Positions 36,134 to 46,407 of a stretch of DNA of 64,000 nt are shown one piece after another. The notes under the pieces were generated by a model, which searched no databases, had not been told where the DNA came from, and saw only the letters and a program-made list of their open reading frames with translations. Every line of letters begins with the position of its first letter. The stretch's first letter is position 1. The translations under genes and the position numbers were made by a program. Source of the DNA: Burkholderiales bacterium (GTDB lineage Bacteria > Pseudomonadota > Gammaproteobacteria > Burkholderiales > SG8-39). The DNA is taken from assembly GCA_020848075.1 (NCBI GenBank), contig JADLAV010000037.1:26072-90071 (forward strand), in the 5' to 3' direction.

Positions 36134-36907
36134 TCAGCGGATCCGCCGGCGATCGTCCGGATTCGGGACGCGGAGGCCGAGCTTCTCGATCTGCGGGTCG
36201 ATGTCCTTGCGCCACATCTCGCGCAGCTCCTCGTTGCCCCAGCGTCGGATGCCGTGGGAGACGGCGAGCTCGCTGAACTTGGACCCGGCCGACCCGAACG
36301 TGTCCATCGCGTGCGGGTACCACTTGTCGATCGCCCGCTGCGCGTCATCCGGTCCTGCGCGCGCGAGATCCTGGTAGCGCGAGTCGCGCACCAGATCCTT
36401 GATGCGTCGCGCGCCGAAGGAAGCGTGGAACTTCTCCTCGCCCACCATGGTGGTCATCTCGCGCGCGAGCGGCGCGTAGCTGCAGTCCTCCATGGCGCGC
36501 AGGTGGTGCCAGGCGACGAGATCCATGCAGAAGCAGAAGCCGACGACTTCGGTCCAGCTCTCCATGGGGACGTTGAAGGCGGCGATCGGATGCTCGCCCA
36601 TGCGCAGCGTCAGGAGCTTGTCGGCCATCTCCTCGCCGTCGGAGCCGAATTGGCGCAGCATGCGGCAGTCGATGAATCCCTGGTGCGCCTCGTCGGCCGC
36701 GATCTGCGCCTGGATGAAGCGGTCCTCGGCGGTCGGCCCCTGGTTGATCCAGGGCTGGTGCTGCTCGACCGATGCGAACTCGGTGGAGGCGAGCGCGTAG
36801 ACGATCTTGAGCAGCGTCGCGCGGTACTCGTCGGTCATCTGCTCCGGGGTCTCGACCTTCCGCATGCCGGTCAACGAGCCCCACTGGACCGAACGCGAGA
36901 CGCGCAT
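36134..36907 (-). CDS. PaaA-like (phenylacetyl-CoA epoxygenase large subunit homologue) ferritin-fold protein
   Basis: 257 aa; MVGEEKFHASFG; NEELREMWRKDIDPQIEKLGLRVPNPDD resembles PaaA C-terminus. Confidence 0.65.
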   Translation of the reverse strand: MRVSRSVQWGSLTGMRKVETPEQMTDEYRATLLKIVYALASTEFASVEQHQPWINQGPTAEDRFIQAQIAADEAHQGFIDCRMLRQFGSDGEEMADKLLTLRMGEHPIAAFNVPMESWTEVVGFCFCMDLVAWHHLRAMEDCSYAPLAREMTTMVGEEKFHASFGARRIKDLVRDSRYQDLARAGPDDAQRAIDKWYPHAMDTFGSAGSKFSELAVSHGIRRWGNEELREMWRKDIDPQIEKLGLRVPNPDDRRRIR

Positions 36908-36991
36908 GGCTGGCTTCCTCCTCGATCGATTGCGGCGATCTGCCGCGATGGCTCTCAGGCTCCTGGCGAAACCCGGCGCCAGACGGTACTG

Positions 36992-37005
36992 ACTATCCGG
37001 ATAGT
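36992..37005. promoter_or_regulatory. Perfect palindromic operator ACTATC-CG-GATAGT
   Basis: Upstream of the minus-strand PaaA-like gene; shares consensus ACTATCYGGAYAGTA with 19430-19447. Confidence 0.6.
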
Positions 37006-37286
37006 ATTTACCGCGGCTAGGCGTGTCAACTTGCGGAGGTACCACCCATACTCCGCGTGCAGCGCCGTCCACGGCGCGGGGGTACGCCGCGTAGGTCAGC
37101 ACCTAGCCGACCCGGGTTGTTGCATGATACAGTGCACTAGGCTCCGAAGTTGATTCCAAATATGTTCTTGCTTCTGATGGGCTTCGCGCTTGATCGGTCG
37201 AGCCGCTTGCGTGCCGAGCCGCGGGTGCGGCCGGATCGAGTGTCGTCCGAGTAGCACGGCTTCGTTGAGCGGGGCGGAGTCACGCG

Positions 37287-39356
37287 ATGCCGAAAGGGCG
37301 GGCAGCGTTTCTGACCGCGACCATGATCGCGGTCGCAGCCTCTGCCGCACCTGGTGCGCTGGCGCAGGAGCCGGCGCTACGGCTGCAGGAGGTGCAGGTT
37401 ACAGCGCCGGCCGCGACATTCGACGGCACTGCCGACGCCGCGAGCCAGGGCGAGTACCCCGGCCGGCGGTTCGAGGTCCGACCGCTCCTGCGCACCGGCG
37501 AGATGATCGAGGTGATCCCGGGTGTGATCGCGACCCAGCATAGCGGCGGCGGCAAGGCCAACCAGTACTTCGCACGGGGCTTCAATCTGGACCACGGCAC
37601 CGACTTCCGTTTCACGCTCGACGGTGTACAGATCAATTTCACGACTCACGCACACGGCCAGGGCTTCACGGACCTGAACTTCATCATTCCCGAGCTCGTG
37701 GAGCGCATCGACTACCGGATGGGAACCTACGCAGCCCAGGACGGCGACTTCGCGGTTGCCGGTGCGGCAGACTTTCGGCTCTATCGGAAGCTTCCCGCCG
37801 ACATCGCGCAGGTGGGCGCCGGTAGCGACGGCTACTACCGGACGCTTCTGGCGGGCTCTCCGCAGGTCGGTCCGGATTCGCGCAGCCTCCTGTACGGCAT
37901 CGAGTACTACCATGACGACGGGCCGTGGGTGAGTCCCGACGGATTCCGGCGAATCAACGCGATCGTGGGTGTCGCCGACGGCACGCGCGACGAAGGATGG
38001 TCGGGCACGGCCATGTTCTACACGGGCCAGTGGCATGCGAGCGACCAGATCCCGGCCCGAGCGGTCTCTGACGGGAGGCTATGCCGCTTCTGCACGGTCG
38101 ACGATACCACCGGTGGACGCACCCGCCGTTACAGCGTGGCCGGGAATTGGGCCCGGACCGGCGCGAGCACGGTCACCCGCGCCAATGCCTACGCGCTCGG
38201 CTACCAGCTCGATCTGTGGTCAAACTTCACCTACTTCCTCGAGGATCCGGCGCACGGTGACCAGTTCGAGCAGCGCGACCGCCGGACGACGTATGGCGGC
38301 CAGGTGAGCCACTTGATGCTGGGAAGTCTCGGTGGGCGCGAGATGCAGAACGAAGTCGGCGTCCAAGTCCGCTACGACGATATCGACGAGGTGGGATTGT
38401 TCAAGACCGTCCGCCGCGCCCGCCTGTCCACGGTGCGAAGGGACACGGTGCGAATTCCCTCCGGAGGCCTCTACTGGGAGAACCGGGTGCCCTGGACGTC
38501 GTGGTTGCATAGCGTGGCGGGACTGCGCTATGACCGAGTCGGGGCGGAGGTGAGAAGCGACAACCCCGTCAATTCGGGCCGGGTGCACGATGGCATCTGG
38601 AGCCCCAAATTCTCCATGGTGTTTGGCCCGTGGAAGAATACGGAACTGTACGTCAACTACGGCCAGGGCTTCCACTCGAACGACGTCCGTGGCGGCACCA
38701 TTTCGATGGATCCGGCCACCGGCGAGCCGGCCGCGCGAGTCCCGCTGCTGGTGAAAGCGAGAGGCAGCGAGGTCGGCGCACGCACGAAGGTGCTGGACAA
38801 CGTCGAGTCCACGCTGTCGCTATGGCAGTTGGCGCTCGGCTCGGAGCTCGTCTACATCGGCGACGCCGGCACGACCGAGCCGAGCTACGGCAGCCGTCGC
38901 CATGGTGTGGAATGGGCGACGACCTGGTTCCCCATGCCTTGGCTGTCGCTGACGGCGAACCTCGCCTGGTCACACGCCGAGTTCCGGGACAATCCGGCCG
39001 GAACGCAAATCCCGGGTGCGATCGCGCGCTCCGCGTATCTCGAGGCGGCCGTCGATGGCTACGCGGGCTGGTTCGGCAGCGTCAACCTGCGCTACTTCGG
39101 CCGGCGCCCGTTGACCGAGGACGGGACGGTCGTCTCTTCGCCCGCGACGCTGCTCAACGGTCGCGTCGGCTACCGGATCAGCAAGCAGGTCCGGGCATGG
39201 CTCGATGTCTTCAACCTGCTCGGCCGCGAGGTGAACGACATCGAGTACTTCTACATCTCCCGCTTGATCGGGGAGCCCGCGTCCGGTGTCGCCGATCGGC
39301 ACTTCCACCCGGCCGAGCCGCGGCGATTTCGCATCGCAATGCAGCTGGAGTACTGA
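37287..39356 (+). CDS. TonB-dependent outer-membrane receptor
   Basis: Signal peptide; TMIAVAASAAPGALAQ...IEVIPGVIATQHSGGGKANQYFARGFNLDHGTDF plug; C-terminal RFRIAMQLEY. Confidence 0.88.
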   Translation: MPKGRAAFLTATMIAVAASAAPGALAQEPALRLQEVQVTAPAATFDGTADAASQGEYPGRRFEVRPLLRTGEMIEVIPGVIATQHSGGGKANQYFARGFNLDHGTDFRFTLDGVQINFTTHAHGQGFTDLNFIIPELVERIDYRMGTYAAQDGDFAVAGAADFRLYRKLPADIAQVGAGSDGYYRTLLAGSPQVGPDSRSLLYGIEYYHDDGPWVSPDGFRRINAIVGVADGTRDEGWSGTAMFYTGQWHASDQIPARAVSDGRLCRFCTVDDTTGGRTRRYSVAGNWARTGASTVTRANAYALGYQLDLWSNFTYFLEDPAHGDQFEQRDRRTTYGGQVSHLMLGSLGGREMQNEVGVQVRYDDIDEVGLFKTVRRARLSTVRRDTVRIPSGGLYWENRVPWTSWLHSVAGLRYDRVGAEVRSDNPVNSGRVHDGIWSPKFSMVFGPWKNTELYVNYGQGFHSNDVRGGTISMDPATGEPAARVPLLVKARGSEVGARTKVLDNVESTLSLWQLALGSELVYIGDAGTTEPSYGSRRHGVEWATTWFPMPWLSLTANLAWSHAEFRDNPAGTQIPGAIARSAYLEAAVDGYAGWFGSVNLRYFGRRPLTEDGTVVSSPATLLNGRVGYRISKQVRAWLDVFNLLGREVNDIEYFYISRLIGEPASGVADRHFHPAEPRRFRIAMQLEY

Positions 39357-39372
39357 CGAGGCTCCGCCTGCC

Positions 39373-39615
39373 TCAGCTGTGCAGCGCCTCGTACTTTGCC
39401 TGCAGCTCCTCGCGGCTCTCGGCGAAGTCCGGGTTCGGGACGATGCAATCGGCCGGACAGACGAGCTTGCACTGGGGTTCGTCGTGAGCGCCGACGCACT
39501 CGGTGCACTTCAGCGAGTCGATCACGTAGGGGCTGCCCGCGGTGATCGCATCGTTGGGGCAGACCGAGGGGCACGCGTCGCAGGACGTGCAGTCCATGGT
39601 GATCATCAAAGCCAT
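39373..39615 (-). CDS. fdx: 2[4Fe-4S] ferredoxin, benzoyl-CoA reductase electron donor type
   Basis: 80 aa; CTSCDACPSVCPNDAI and CTECVGAHDEPQCKLVCP; adjacent to bcrD. Confidence 0.85.
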   Translation of the reverse strand: MALMITMDCTSCDACPSVCPNDAITAGSPYVIDSLKCTECVGAHDEPQCKLVCPADCIVPNPDFAESREELQAKYEALHS

Positions 39616-39676
39616 GTGTCTCTCCTTGGTGGGCGGGGCATGGCCCGCCCGGCAGGTCACCCGAATACGCGGTCGA

Positions 39677-40519
39677 TTACGCAGCGGCGCGCGTCTGCAG
39701 GTCGTGCAGCCGCTCGTGCCGGAAGGCGCCCCACAGCGCGGCGCCGATCGCGCCGGCGTAGATCGAGTCCGGATGGTTGGTCGCGTCCAGGTTGACCTTC
39801 TCGTTCGTCATCTCCTCCTGGATCGCGGCCAGGAGGCCCGTGTCCAGCGCGAGACCGCCGGTGAGCAGCACCCTGCCGCTCGTGATGCCGGTCGCCTTGA
39901 GCAGCTTCACCACCCGCGAGGCCATCGAGATATGGATTCCCTTGAGGATGTCCGGGGTCGCGATCCCGCGCGAGACCATGTTGATCACGTCGGTCTCGGC
40001 CAGCACCGCGCAGATCGAGCTCACCTTCTCCGGATCCTGCGAAGTCTGCGACAGCGACCCGATCTCCTCGACCGCGACGCCCAGATAGCGCGCGATGTTC
40101 TCGAGGAATTGCCCCGAGCCCGACGCGCACTGGCTGGTCATCTTGTAGCCGAGCACCTTGCCGCGCTCGTCGACGCGGATGGCCCGGCCGTTCAGCGCGC
40201 CGATGTCCATCACGGCCCGCGCCTCGGGATGGAGGAAGACGCCCCCGCGCCCGTGCGTGGTCATCGAGTAGAAGTGGCCCGTGGAGAACTTGACGTTCTC
40301 GCCCTCGCCGGTGGTGGCGATGTAGGCAACGTCGTTCGCGGCGAGCTTCGCATCCGCGAGCACGTCGTCCAGACCCTGCTGCGCGAGCTCCATCGGGTCG
40401 CGCCGGCGGATCCGCTCGACGCGTTTCGCGAGCCACTCGTGCCGGCCGCCGTCGTTCCTGAAGAGCACCGTTTTCACGGCGCCCGAGCCGATGTCGATGC
40501 CAACCGTGTGGATCTTCAT
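39677..40519 (-). CDS. bcrD: Benzoyl-CoA reductase ATPase subunit D
   Basis: 280 aa; GIDIGSGAVKTVLF, TSQCASGSGQFLENIARYLGV, BadF/BadG/BcrA/BcrD ATPase family. Confidence 0.85.
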   Translation of the reverse strand: MKIHTVGIDIGSGAVKTVLFRNDGGRHEWLAKRVERIRRRDPMELAQQGLDDVLADAKLAANDVAYIATTGEGENVKFSTGHFYSMTTHGRGGVFLHPEARAVMDIGALNGRAIRVDERGKVLGYKMTSQCASGSGQFLENIARYLGVAVEEIGSLSQTSQDPEKVSSICAVLAETDVINMVSRGIATPDILKGIHISMASRVVKLLKATGITSGRVLLTGGLALDTGLLAAIQEEMTNEKVNLDATNHPDSIYAGAIGAALWGAFRHERLHDLQTRAAA

Positions 40520-41853
40520 TATCGCGCCTCCGCAGTCTTGCCTTCCTCGACCACCGCGCGCCAGGCGAACGTCGCGCCGCCGAGCGCGCCGGTGTAGATC
40601 GAATCGGGGTTGATGTTGATAGTCATCTCGCCGTAGTTCTCGAAGATCAGATCGCGCAGCGCCTTCACCGCCGCCTCGTTCTTGGCGACCCCGCCGGTGA
40701 AGGTGAACTCGTTGCGGATGCCGCCAGAGCGTGCGAGGATCGACATCGCGCGCAGGACGATCGCGCGGTGCAGGCCGGCCATGATGTCCTCGCGCTTGTC
40801 GCCGATCGAGAGCCGGTCCCGGAGCTCCGCGCCCGCGAACACCGTGCAGGTCGAGTTGATCTTGATCGTCTTGGTGGACTTCATCGCCATCGGCCCGAGC
40901 TCGTGCAGGCCGAGGTTCATCTCGTCGGCGATGTAGCCGAGGTAGCGTCCGCAGCCGGCCGCGCAACGGTCGTTCATCTGGAAGCTCTCGACGATGCCGG
41001 CCTTGTCGACCTGGATCGCCTTGGTGTCCTGGCCGCCGATGTCGAGCACGGTCGCGGTCCGGGGGTACATCACGTGCGCGCCGAGTCCGTGGCACAGGAT
41101 CTCCGAGCGGATGTGCTCCTTGGAGAAGGGCAGGCGCGCCCGGCCGTAGCCGGTGCCCACCGTGTAGGTTTCCTCCATGGGGGTGTCGAGCACGCCCTTG
41201 ATCGGCGCGCTGATCTTCGCGCGCTTGGTCGTCGTCTCGGGGAGCGCCTTGAACGTCCGCTCGAGTCCCGCCAGCAGGTGCCGGCTGACCGAGTCGTTGT
41301 ACACCCGGTTTTCTACCTCGATGATCGAGCGGTCGAAGACGTTGAGCAGGTTGTCGTAGTGGACGCCCGCGTCCCTGGCGACCTCCTCGCCGAGCGCCAG
41401 GTACCGGCTGCCCGCGATGTCGCGGAAGAAGTCGCTCTTCCTCTTGGCGCCCGGCGCGAAGAGCTCCGGGGCTTCCGCCTGCAAGCGCTTGAACGTCTCG
41501 CCGAGCGCCGCCTGCACGGCCTTCGTCTCGCCGCCGAACCGGCCCTCGGCGTTGCGCTGGCAGACCTCTTCGAGGTCGGTGAGCTGCTCGAGGAACTGCT
41601 CGAGCCGGAAGTCGCGCTCGAGCTGCTCGATGAACGCGTCCAGACCGCCGTTCAGCGCCTTGGACCTGCCGAGCGCCTCGCGGAACAGCTGGAAGCGCGC
41701 ATTGACGAGCGCCTCGGTCTTGGCCACTGTTGCGGCGGTGTCGTAGTTCGAGCGCGAGTTGGTGATGCCGCGCCCGAGCACGTTGCGGTCCTCGTCGATC
41801 ACCACCGCCTTGGTGGTGGTCGAGCCGAGGTCGATGCCGATGAAGAGTCGCAT
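40519..41853 (-). CDS. bcrA: Benzoyl-CoA reductase ATPase subunit A
   Basis: 444 aa; [56 protein letters not shown]; long insertion typical of BcrA/BadF. Confidence 0.87.
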   Translation of the reverse strand: MRLFIGIDLGSTTTKAVVIDEDRNVLGRGITNSRSNYDTAATVAKTEALVNARFQLFREALGRSKALNGGLDAFIEQLERDFRLEQFLEQLTDLEEVCQRNAEGRFGGETKAVQAALGETFKRLQAEAPELFAPGAKRKSDFFRDIAGSRYLALGEEVARDAGVHYDNLLNVFDRSIIEVENRVYNDSVSRHLLAGLERTFKALPETTTKRAKISAPIKGVLDTPMEETYTVGTGYGRARLPFSKEHIRSEILCHGLGAHVMYPRTATVLDIGGQDTKAIQVDKAGIVESFQMNDRCAAGCGRYLGYIADEMNLGLHELGPMAMKSTKTIKINSTCTVFAGAELRDRLSIGDKREDIMAGLHRAIVLRAMSILARSGGIRNEFTFTGGVAKNEAAVKALRDLIFENYGEMTININPDSIYTGALGGATFAWRAVVEEGKTAEAR

Positions 41854-41863
41854 TGCGTGCCCC

Positions 41864-43219
41864 TCAGTGCGCCGCCGCCGGTTCCGCGGAGCCCGCGCGG
41901 CGCTTCTGGTTGATCATCTGGAAGTAGCTCTCCAGCCGATTCTTGATGTTCGCCCCCGAGAAATAGCGCGGATCGACGAGGTCGGATTCGACGAACGCCG
42001 CCGGCTTGCCGGTGCGCTTCTCGACTTCGCGCAGCATCAGGAGCTGCCCCGCCGAGAAGCTGTTGCAGCTCTTGATCGAGTTGATCAGCAGCCCGTCGGC
42101 CTGGTACTCGTCAATGTACTTGCAGATCATGTCGATGCGCTGCGGGAAGTTGAGGTTCGTGTAGCAGCCGAGGCAATAGCGCGCGAGCGACTCGAGCGGG
42201 TGATCCGCGTCGTGGCGGAAGCCGAAGTCGTAGACGCCGCCAACCTTCGAGTAGGTGGAGGCGACTACCACGGCGCCGTCGTCGTAGAACATCTTCCAGA
42301 AGTCGCGGAAGCTGGTCCAGTTCGGCGGCCCCTCGGTCACCAGGCGGTACTTCTCCTCGCCCATCTCGCCTTCGGGGGTGATCGGGCCCTTCTTCAGGCG
42401 CACGCGCTCCTCGATCTCGCCCCGCAGCACGCTGTAGAACTTGGTCGCCTCGCGCGTCCCGCGAAACGCCGTGAACATCGGCCCGATGTAGTAGACCCCG
42501 CCGAAGTAGCCGTCGATCGGGCTCGGCCGGTTCTTGGCCGACTGCAGGACCGCGACCAGATCCTCCTCGGCCTTCACCGACTCCTTCATGTACTCGCGCA
42601 GGCGGTCGATGTCGAACTTCACGCCGGAGACGCGCTCGAGCGTCGGGATCATCTCCTCCTTGAGTTGCTTCACGACGTACTGGACCATGTTGTCGCTGAT
42701 CTTGCCGTCGCCCTGGTACGGGACGTGCAGCATGGTCGTCTCGCAGTCGTACTTCTGCCGGATGAGCTCGAACCACTTCATGAACGTGAAGCAGCCAGTG
42801 TAGGAGAGCACCAGGACGTCCGGCACCGGCAGCTTCTCGCCGGTCGGCCCGATCTGGCCCGCCTGCATCATGCCGAGGTCGGCCTTGACGTAGGTGCACA
42901 CGTCCTCCGAGTGCCCCTCGCGCTCGGCGTCCATGATCATCTTGCCGGACTTCTTGCGCATGCCGTTCTGCAGGGCGTTCGTCTCCGGCAGGCTGCGCGC
43001 GAAGTCGAAGCACATCAGGAGCTCGTTCAGGTTGCCGGGCACGAACGTGGCCGAGACCTTACGGCCAACGTCGTGCGCGATGGCGAGGTCGTGGTAGTTC
43101 CCGTTGATCATCTCCTTCTGCAGCCACATGGAGTCCTCTTTCAGGACTTCCTTCTTCGGCTTCGCGGCGGCGGGTTGCGCGACGGGTCGCGGGGTCGGCG
43201 GATTGTGCGGTGTGGTCAT
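41864..43219 (-). CDS. bcrB: Benzoyl-CoA reductase subunit B (2-hydroxyacyl-CoA dehydratase family)
   Basis: 451 aa; position and order [58 protein letters not shown]. Confidence 0.87.
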   Translation of the reverse strand: MTTPHNPPTPRPVAQPAAAKPKKEVLKEDSMWLQKEMINGNYHDLAIAHDVGRKVSATFVPGNLNELLMCFDFARSLPETNALQNGMRKKSGKMIMDAEREGHSEDVCTYVKADLGMMQAGQIGPTGEKLPVPDVLVLSYTGCFTFMKWFELIRQKYDCETTMLHVPYQGDGKISDNMVQYVVKQLKEEMIPTLERVSGVKFDIDRLREYMKESVKAEEDLVAVLQSAKNRPSPIDGYFGGVYYIGPMFTAFRGTREATKFYSVLRGEIEERVRLKKGPITPEGEMGEEKYRLVTEGPPNWTSFRDFWKMFYDDGAVVVASTYSKVGGVYDFGFRHDADHPLESLARYCLGCYTNLNFPQRIDMICKYIDEYQADGLLINSIKSCNSFSAGQLLMLREVEKRTGKPAAFVESDLVDPRYFSGANIKNRLESYFQMINQKRRAGSAEPAAAH

Positions 43220-44382
43220 GCTGCGCTCCAGAGCTTGATCGAATCGGCAAAGGTTCCGGCCTGCTCCCGGATCGGGGCCATCTGGCCGGTGTTCTCGGCG
43301 AACTTGAACGCGGTGTACGGAATCCCGTGCTTGTCGAGGATCTCGAGCAGCATCGGCCGCTCAAGGAGCGCCGGATCGCAGAACGAGGCGGCGGCGAAGA
43401 CGACGCCCTCGGCGCCCGACTTGCGCACCGAGTCGACCACGAACTTGCCCTTGTCCTCGCGGCGCTCGGTGTACTTGGACGGCGTGTCGGCCGAGCGGTG
43501 CAGGAAACCCTTGGAGAGATTCCACAGCGGGTTGCCGTCCACCTCCACGTCGTCGAGGTGCCAGCGCGTGACGAGGTGGAAATCGTCGTCCACGATGTAG
43601 CAGCCGGCCATCTCGATCGACTTGATCAGGCCGAGCGGCGGCTGCTCGCAGAACGATCCGGTCAGGACCACCCGCGCGTTGTCGCGCTTCGGCCGGCTCT
43701 CCGCCTCGGCCGCGGCGATGTACTCGCGCACGAGCCTGGTGTGCTCCTCGGGCGGCAGCACCATGCCGGCGCGCATCACCAGGTAGACCTCGGAGGTCGG
43801 CGCCTGCCACGGCTTCTGCGAGCGGTAGCGGTAGAGGTCGCGCACCGCCCTGCGGTTCTCGTTGTAGACCTTGATCGAGTTCCTGAGGTCATCGTCGGTC
43901 ACCTCGCGGCCGGCGAGCTTCGCGAGATCGTCGCGCAGGATCTCCATCTCGTGCACGTAGTACTCGCCCCCGATCGCATCCTTGAAGTTCTGCGGGACGT
44001 CGAAATAGCGTACGTACTTGTCCTTGAACATGATCTGCCACATGCCGGAGAGGTTGCGGATCACGTCGCAGATCGACGGGAAGAGCATCCCGTCCAGGCT
44101 GTCGAGGCGGCCGGTCACGCCGAGCTCGATGGTCGAGCGCGGGATGCGGCAGATGTAGCTCTGGTAGTAGGCGTCGCCCTGGATCACCTCGATCTGGTCG
44201 CCGCCGCCGAAGATCCCGACCGGCAGCATCCCGGCCGCGTGGATGATCTCGCGCGGGACGTAGATCGGCATGAATCCGATCGCCTTGCGGCCGGGCTGCG
44301 CCGCCTTCCAGTCGCGGACCGCATTGAAGTGCAGGTCCTCGAAGAGCGCCTGGCAGCGCTCGACGACTTCTTTCAGAGGCAT
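43216..44382 (-). CDS. bcrC: Benzoyl-CoA reductase subunit C (2-hydroxyacyl-CoA dehydratase family)
   Basis: 388 aa; GFMPIYVPREIIHAAGMLPVGIFGGGDQIEVIQGDAYYQSYICRIPRSTIELG. Confidence 0.87.
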   Translation of the reverse strand: MPLKEVVERCQALFEDLHFNAVRDWKAAQPGRKAIGFMPIYVPREIIHAAGMLPVGIFGGGDQIEVIQGDAYYQSYICRIPRSTIELGVTGRLDSLDGMLFPSICDVIRNLSGMWQIMFKDKYVRYFDVPQNFKDAIGGEYYVHEMEILRDDLAKLAGREVTDDDLRNSIKVYNENRRAVRDLYRYRSQKPWQAPTSEVYLVMRAGMVLPPEEHTRLVREYIAAAEAESRPKRDNARVVLTGSFCEQPPLGLIKSIEMAGCYIVDDDFHLVTRWHLDDVEVDGNPLWNLSKGFLHRSADTPSKYTERREDKGKFVVDSVRKSGAEGVVFAAASFCDPALLERPMLLEILDKHGIPYTAFKFAENTGQMAPIREQAGTFADSIKLWSAA

Positions 44383-44428
44383 GTGCCTTTCCTCCTCGTT
44401 TGCCCGCGTCGCCGCGGGCGCTTTCCGG

Positions 44429-45199
44429 TTAACCGTGCCGCCACTCCGGCACGCGCTTGGCGAGGAACGCCCGCAGGCCCTCGATCGCGTCGTGCGTCGC
44501 CATCGTCTGCTCCAGATACATCTGCTCGACCGCCGCGAAGCGGCGCCGCGCCTCGCCGAGCATGCCCGCGCGCGCGGCCCGCACGGCGACGCCGAGCGCT
44601 GCCGCGCTCTTGCCTGCGAGCTGGGCGTCGAAGTACGCGAGCGCGGCCGCCTCCGGGTCGTCGGCCGTGAACGAGACGAGGCCGAGCGCCTTCGCTTCGG
44701 CGCCGCTCACCGAGCGTCCGGAGAGCAGCAGATCCTCGGCGGTGGACTGGTTCACCCGGAAGGGGAGCAGGGACGAGGCCGCCGGCGCGAACACCCCGAG
44801 CTTGATCTCGGGCTGGCCGAACTGCGCCTCCGGCGCGGCGAAGATCAGGCTGCCGGCCAGCGCGAGCTCGACACCGCCGCCGAGGCATTGCCCGCGCACC
44901 GCGACCAGGATCGGCCGCGGCCACTCGAGCATCGTGATCAGCAGCGCATGCAGTCCCCGCAGCATATCCGCGCATTGCCCGGGCAGATGTTCCTCGACGC
45001 TCGCGCCGAAGCTGAAGTGCGGCCCCTCCGCGTCGACGAGCGCCGCGCGGATCGGTCCCGGTTCGCGACGCTCGGCGATCGCCGCCGCGATCGCCGCGAT
45101 CATGGCGGCATCGATGATGTTCGCCTTGGGCCGGGCGAGGCGCAGCCGCAGCAGCGCGCCGTCGCGATCGAGCCAGACTTTGAGGGGGGATTCGCTCAT
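44429..45199 (-). CDS. dch: Cyclohexa-1,5-diene-1-carbonyl-CoA hydratase
   Basis: 256 aa; ARPKANIIDAAMIAAIAAAI, EGPHFSFGASVEEHLPGQCADMLRGLHALL, GQCLGGGVELALAGSLIFAAPEAQFGQPEIKLGVFAPAAS. Confidence 0.88.
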   Translation of the reverse strand: MSESPLKVWLDRDGALLRLRLARPKANIIDAAMIAAIAAAIAERREPGPIRAALVDAEGPHFSFGASVEEHLPGQCADMLRGLHALLITMLEWPRPILVAVRGQCLGGGVELALAGSLIFAAPEAQFGQPEIKLGVFAPAASSLLPFRVNQSTAEDLLLSGRSVSGAEAKALGLVSFTADDPEAAALAYFDAQLAGKSAAALGVAVRAARAGMLGEARRRFAAVEQMYLEQTMATHDAIEGLRAFLAKRVPEWRHG

Positions 45200-45242
45200 C
45201 TCCGCTTTTCGTCAGTGCCTCGTGCGTTCGCCATTGCTCCTG

Positions 45243-45292
45243 GATCCCCGCATACGCGGGGATGACGGCGCGCGCTGCGCGCCGTCACTTCT
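45243..45292. repeat. REP-like double hairpin between oah and dch
   Basis: ATCCCCGC-ATAC-GCGGGGAT followed by GACGGCGCGC...GCGCGCCGTC; shares CTGGATCCCCGCATACGCGG with the complement of the 61840 region. Confidence 0.6.
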
Positions 45293-46385
45293 TCTTCGCC
45301 TTCGGCTGGATCTCGTCATGCAGCGAGCCGATCCAGCTCTGACCCTGCGCGAGCTTCTGTCGCAGCAGCACGAAGTCGACTTCCCGATCGTCCTTGGCGC
45401 CCTCGTTGAAGGCGGTGAAGCCGGAGCGCCCCTCGGTCAGCATGTTGAGAGCGAGCCAGGCGCGGTGGTTCTCCTTGTTCCGGTTCCACGCCTCGAGCTT
45501 CGGCTTGCGCAGCTCCTCGATCGACTTGATCGTGCACTCGGGGAAGGTGAGGAGGAGTCGCGCGCAGTACTCCTCCACCTTGGCGTCGAGCAGCGACAGG
45601 TCGACCGTGCCCCTGGCCATCAGCGCCTTGCCTTCCTTCGCGGCGTCGCCCGTCTTGAAGTCCCCGTAGACCATCCGGCCGTACTCGTCGGTGAAGCGCT
45701 GCGTCTCGACGAGCGGGTTGGCGACGAACTTGCCGTCGACTTTCAGCGCCGGAACGATCTCCACCAGCATGCCCCATTGGTGCGCCTTGTGGGCCGAGAA
45801 GGGCTCGCACATCACGCACGCCCACATCGCGCGGTCGGCGCCCATGATCGGCGGGAGGAAGTCGGTGGCGCCGCCGATCGGCGCCGAGCCGTGCTTGGGG
45901 CCGGCCTGGCCGAAGCGGGCGAGGTCCTGGGCGATCGAGAAGTCGCAGGCGAGGCCGATCTCCTGGCCGCCGCCGATGCGCATGCCGTTCACGCGGCAGA
46001 TCACCGGCTTGTCGCAGGCGAGGATCGCGCTCACCATGTCGTTGAACACGCGCATGTACTGGCGGTATTCCTGCGGGTGGCCGGCGTAGTACTCCGCGTA
46101 CTCCTTGGTGTTGCCGCCGGTGCAGAACGCCTTGTCGCCCCCGCCGGTGAACACGACGCAATTGACGTCGCGCGCGTTGGACGCGGCGCGGAAGGCGAGG
46201 ATCACGCCCTTCGCCATCTCGGCGGTGTACGAATTGAACTGGGTCGGGTTGTCGAGCGTGATCCAGGCGTTGTAGAGCCCCGCTGCCACCTTGCCGTCCG
46301 GCGTCCGCGCCGGGCGCTTCTCGAAGCGCACGCCGGGCTTGGAGAAATCCTCGACGAGATTATGGTTCTTGAACTCGCGTGCCAT
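45285..46385 (-). CDS. oah: 6-oxocyclohex-1-ene-1-carbonyl-CoA hydrolase
   Basis: 366 aa; FKNHNLVEDFSKPGVRFEKRPAR, NPTQFNSYTAEMAKGVILAFRAASNARDVNCVVFTGGGDKAFCTGGNTKEYAEYYAG. Confidence 0.9.
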   Translation of the reverse strand: MAREFKNHNLVEDFSKPGVRFEKRPARTPDGKVAAGLYNAWITLDNPTQFNSYTAEMAKGVILAFRAASNARDVNCVVFTGGGDKAFCTGGNTKEYAEYYAGHPQEYRQYMRVFNDMVSAILACDKPVICRVNGMRIGGGQEIGLACDFSIAQDLARFGQAGPKHGSAPIGGATDFLPPIMGADRAMWACVMCEPFSAHKAHQWGMLVEIVPALKVDGKFVANPLVETQRFTDEYGRMVYGDFKTGDAAKEGKALMARGTVDLSLLDAKVEEYCARLLLTFPECTIKSIEELRKPKLEAWNRNKENHRAWLALNMLTEGRSGFTAFNEGAKDDREVDFVLLRQKLAQGQSWIGSLHDEIQPKAKKK

Positions 46386-46407
46386 CGGTTCTGCTCCTCA
46401 GTAGCGT

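Noticed and set aside
39677-44382. Assignment to Azoarcus-type bzdNOPQ
   Set aside because: Gene order is the same in both subclasses, but the long BcrA (444 aa) plus 280-aa BcrD and the korAB neighbour fit the Thauera/Rhodopseudomonas type better; a phylogeny is needed to be certain
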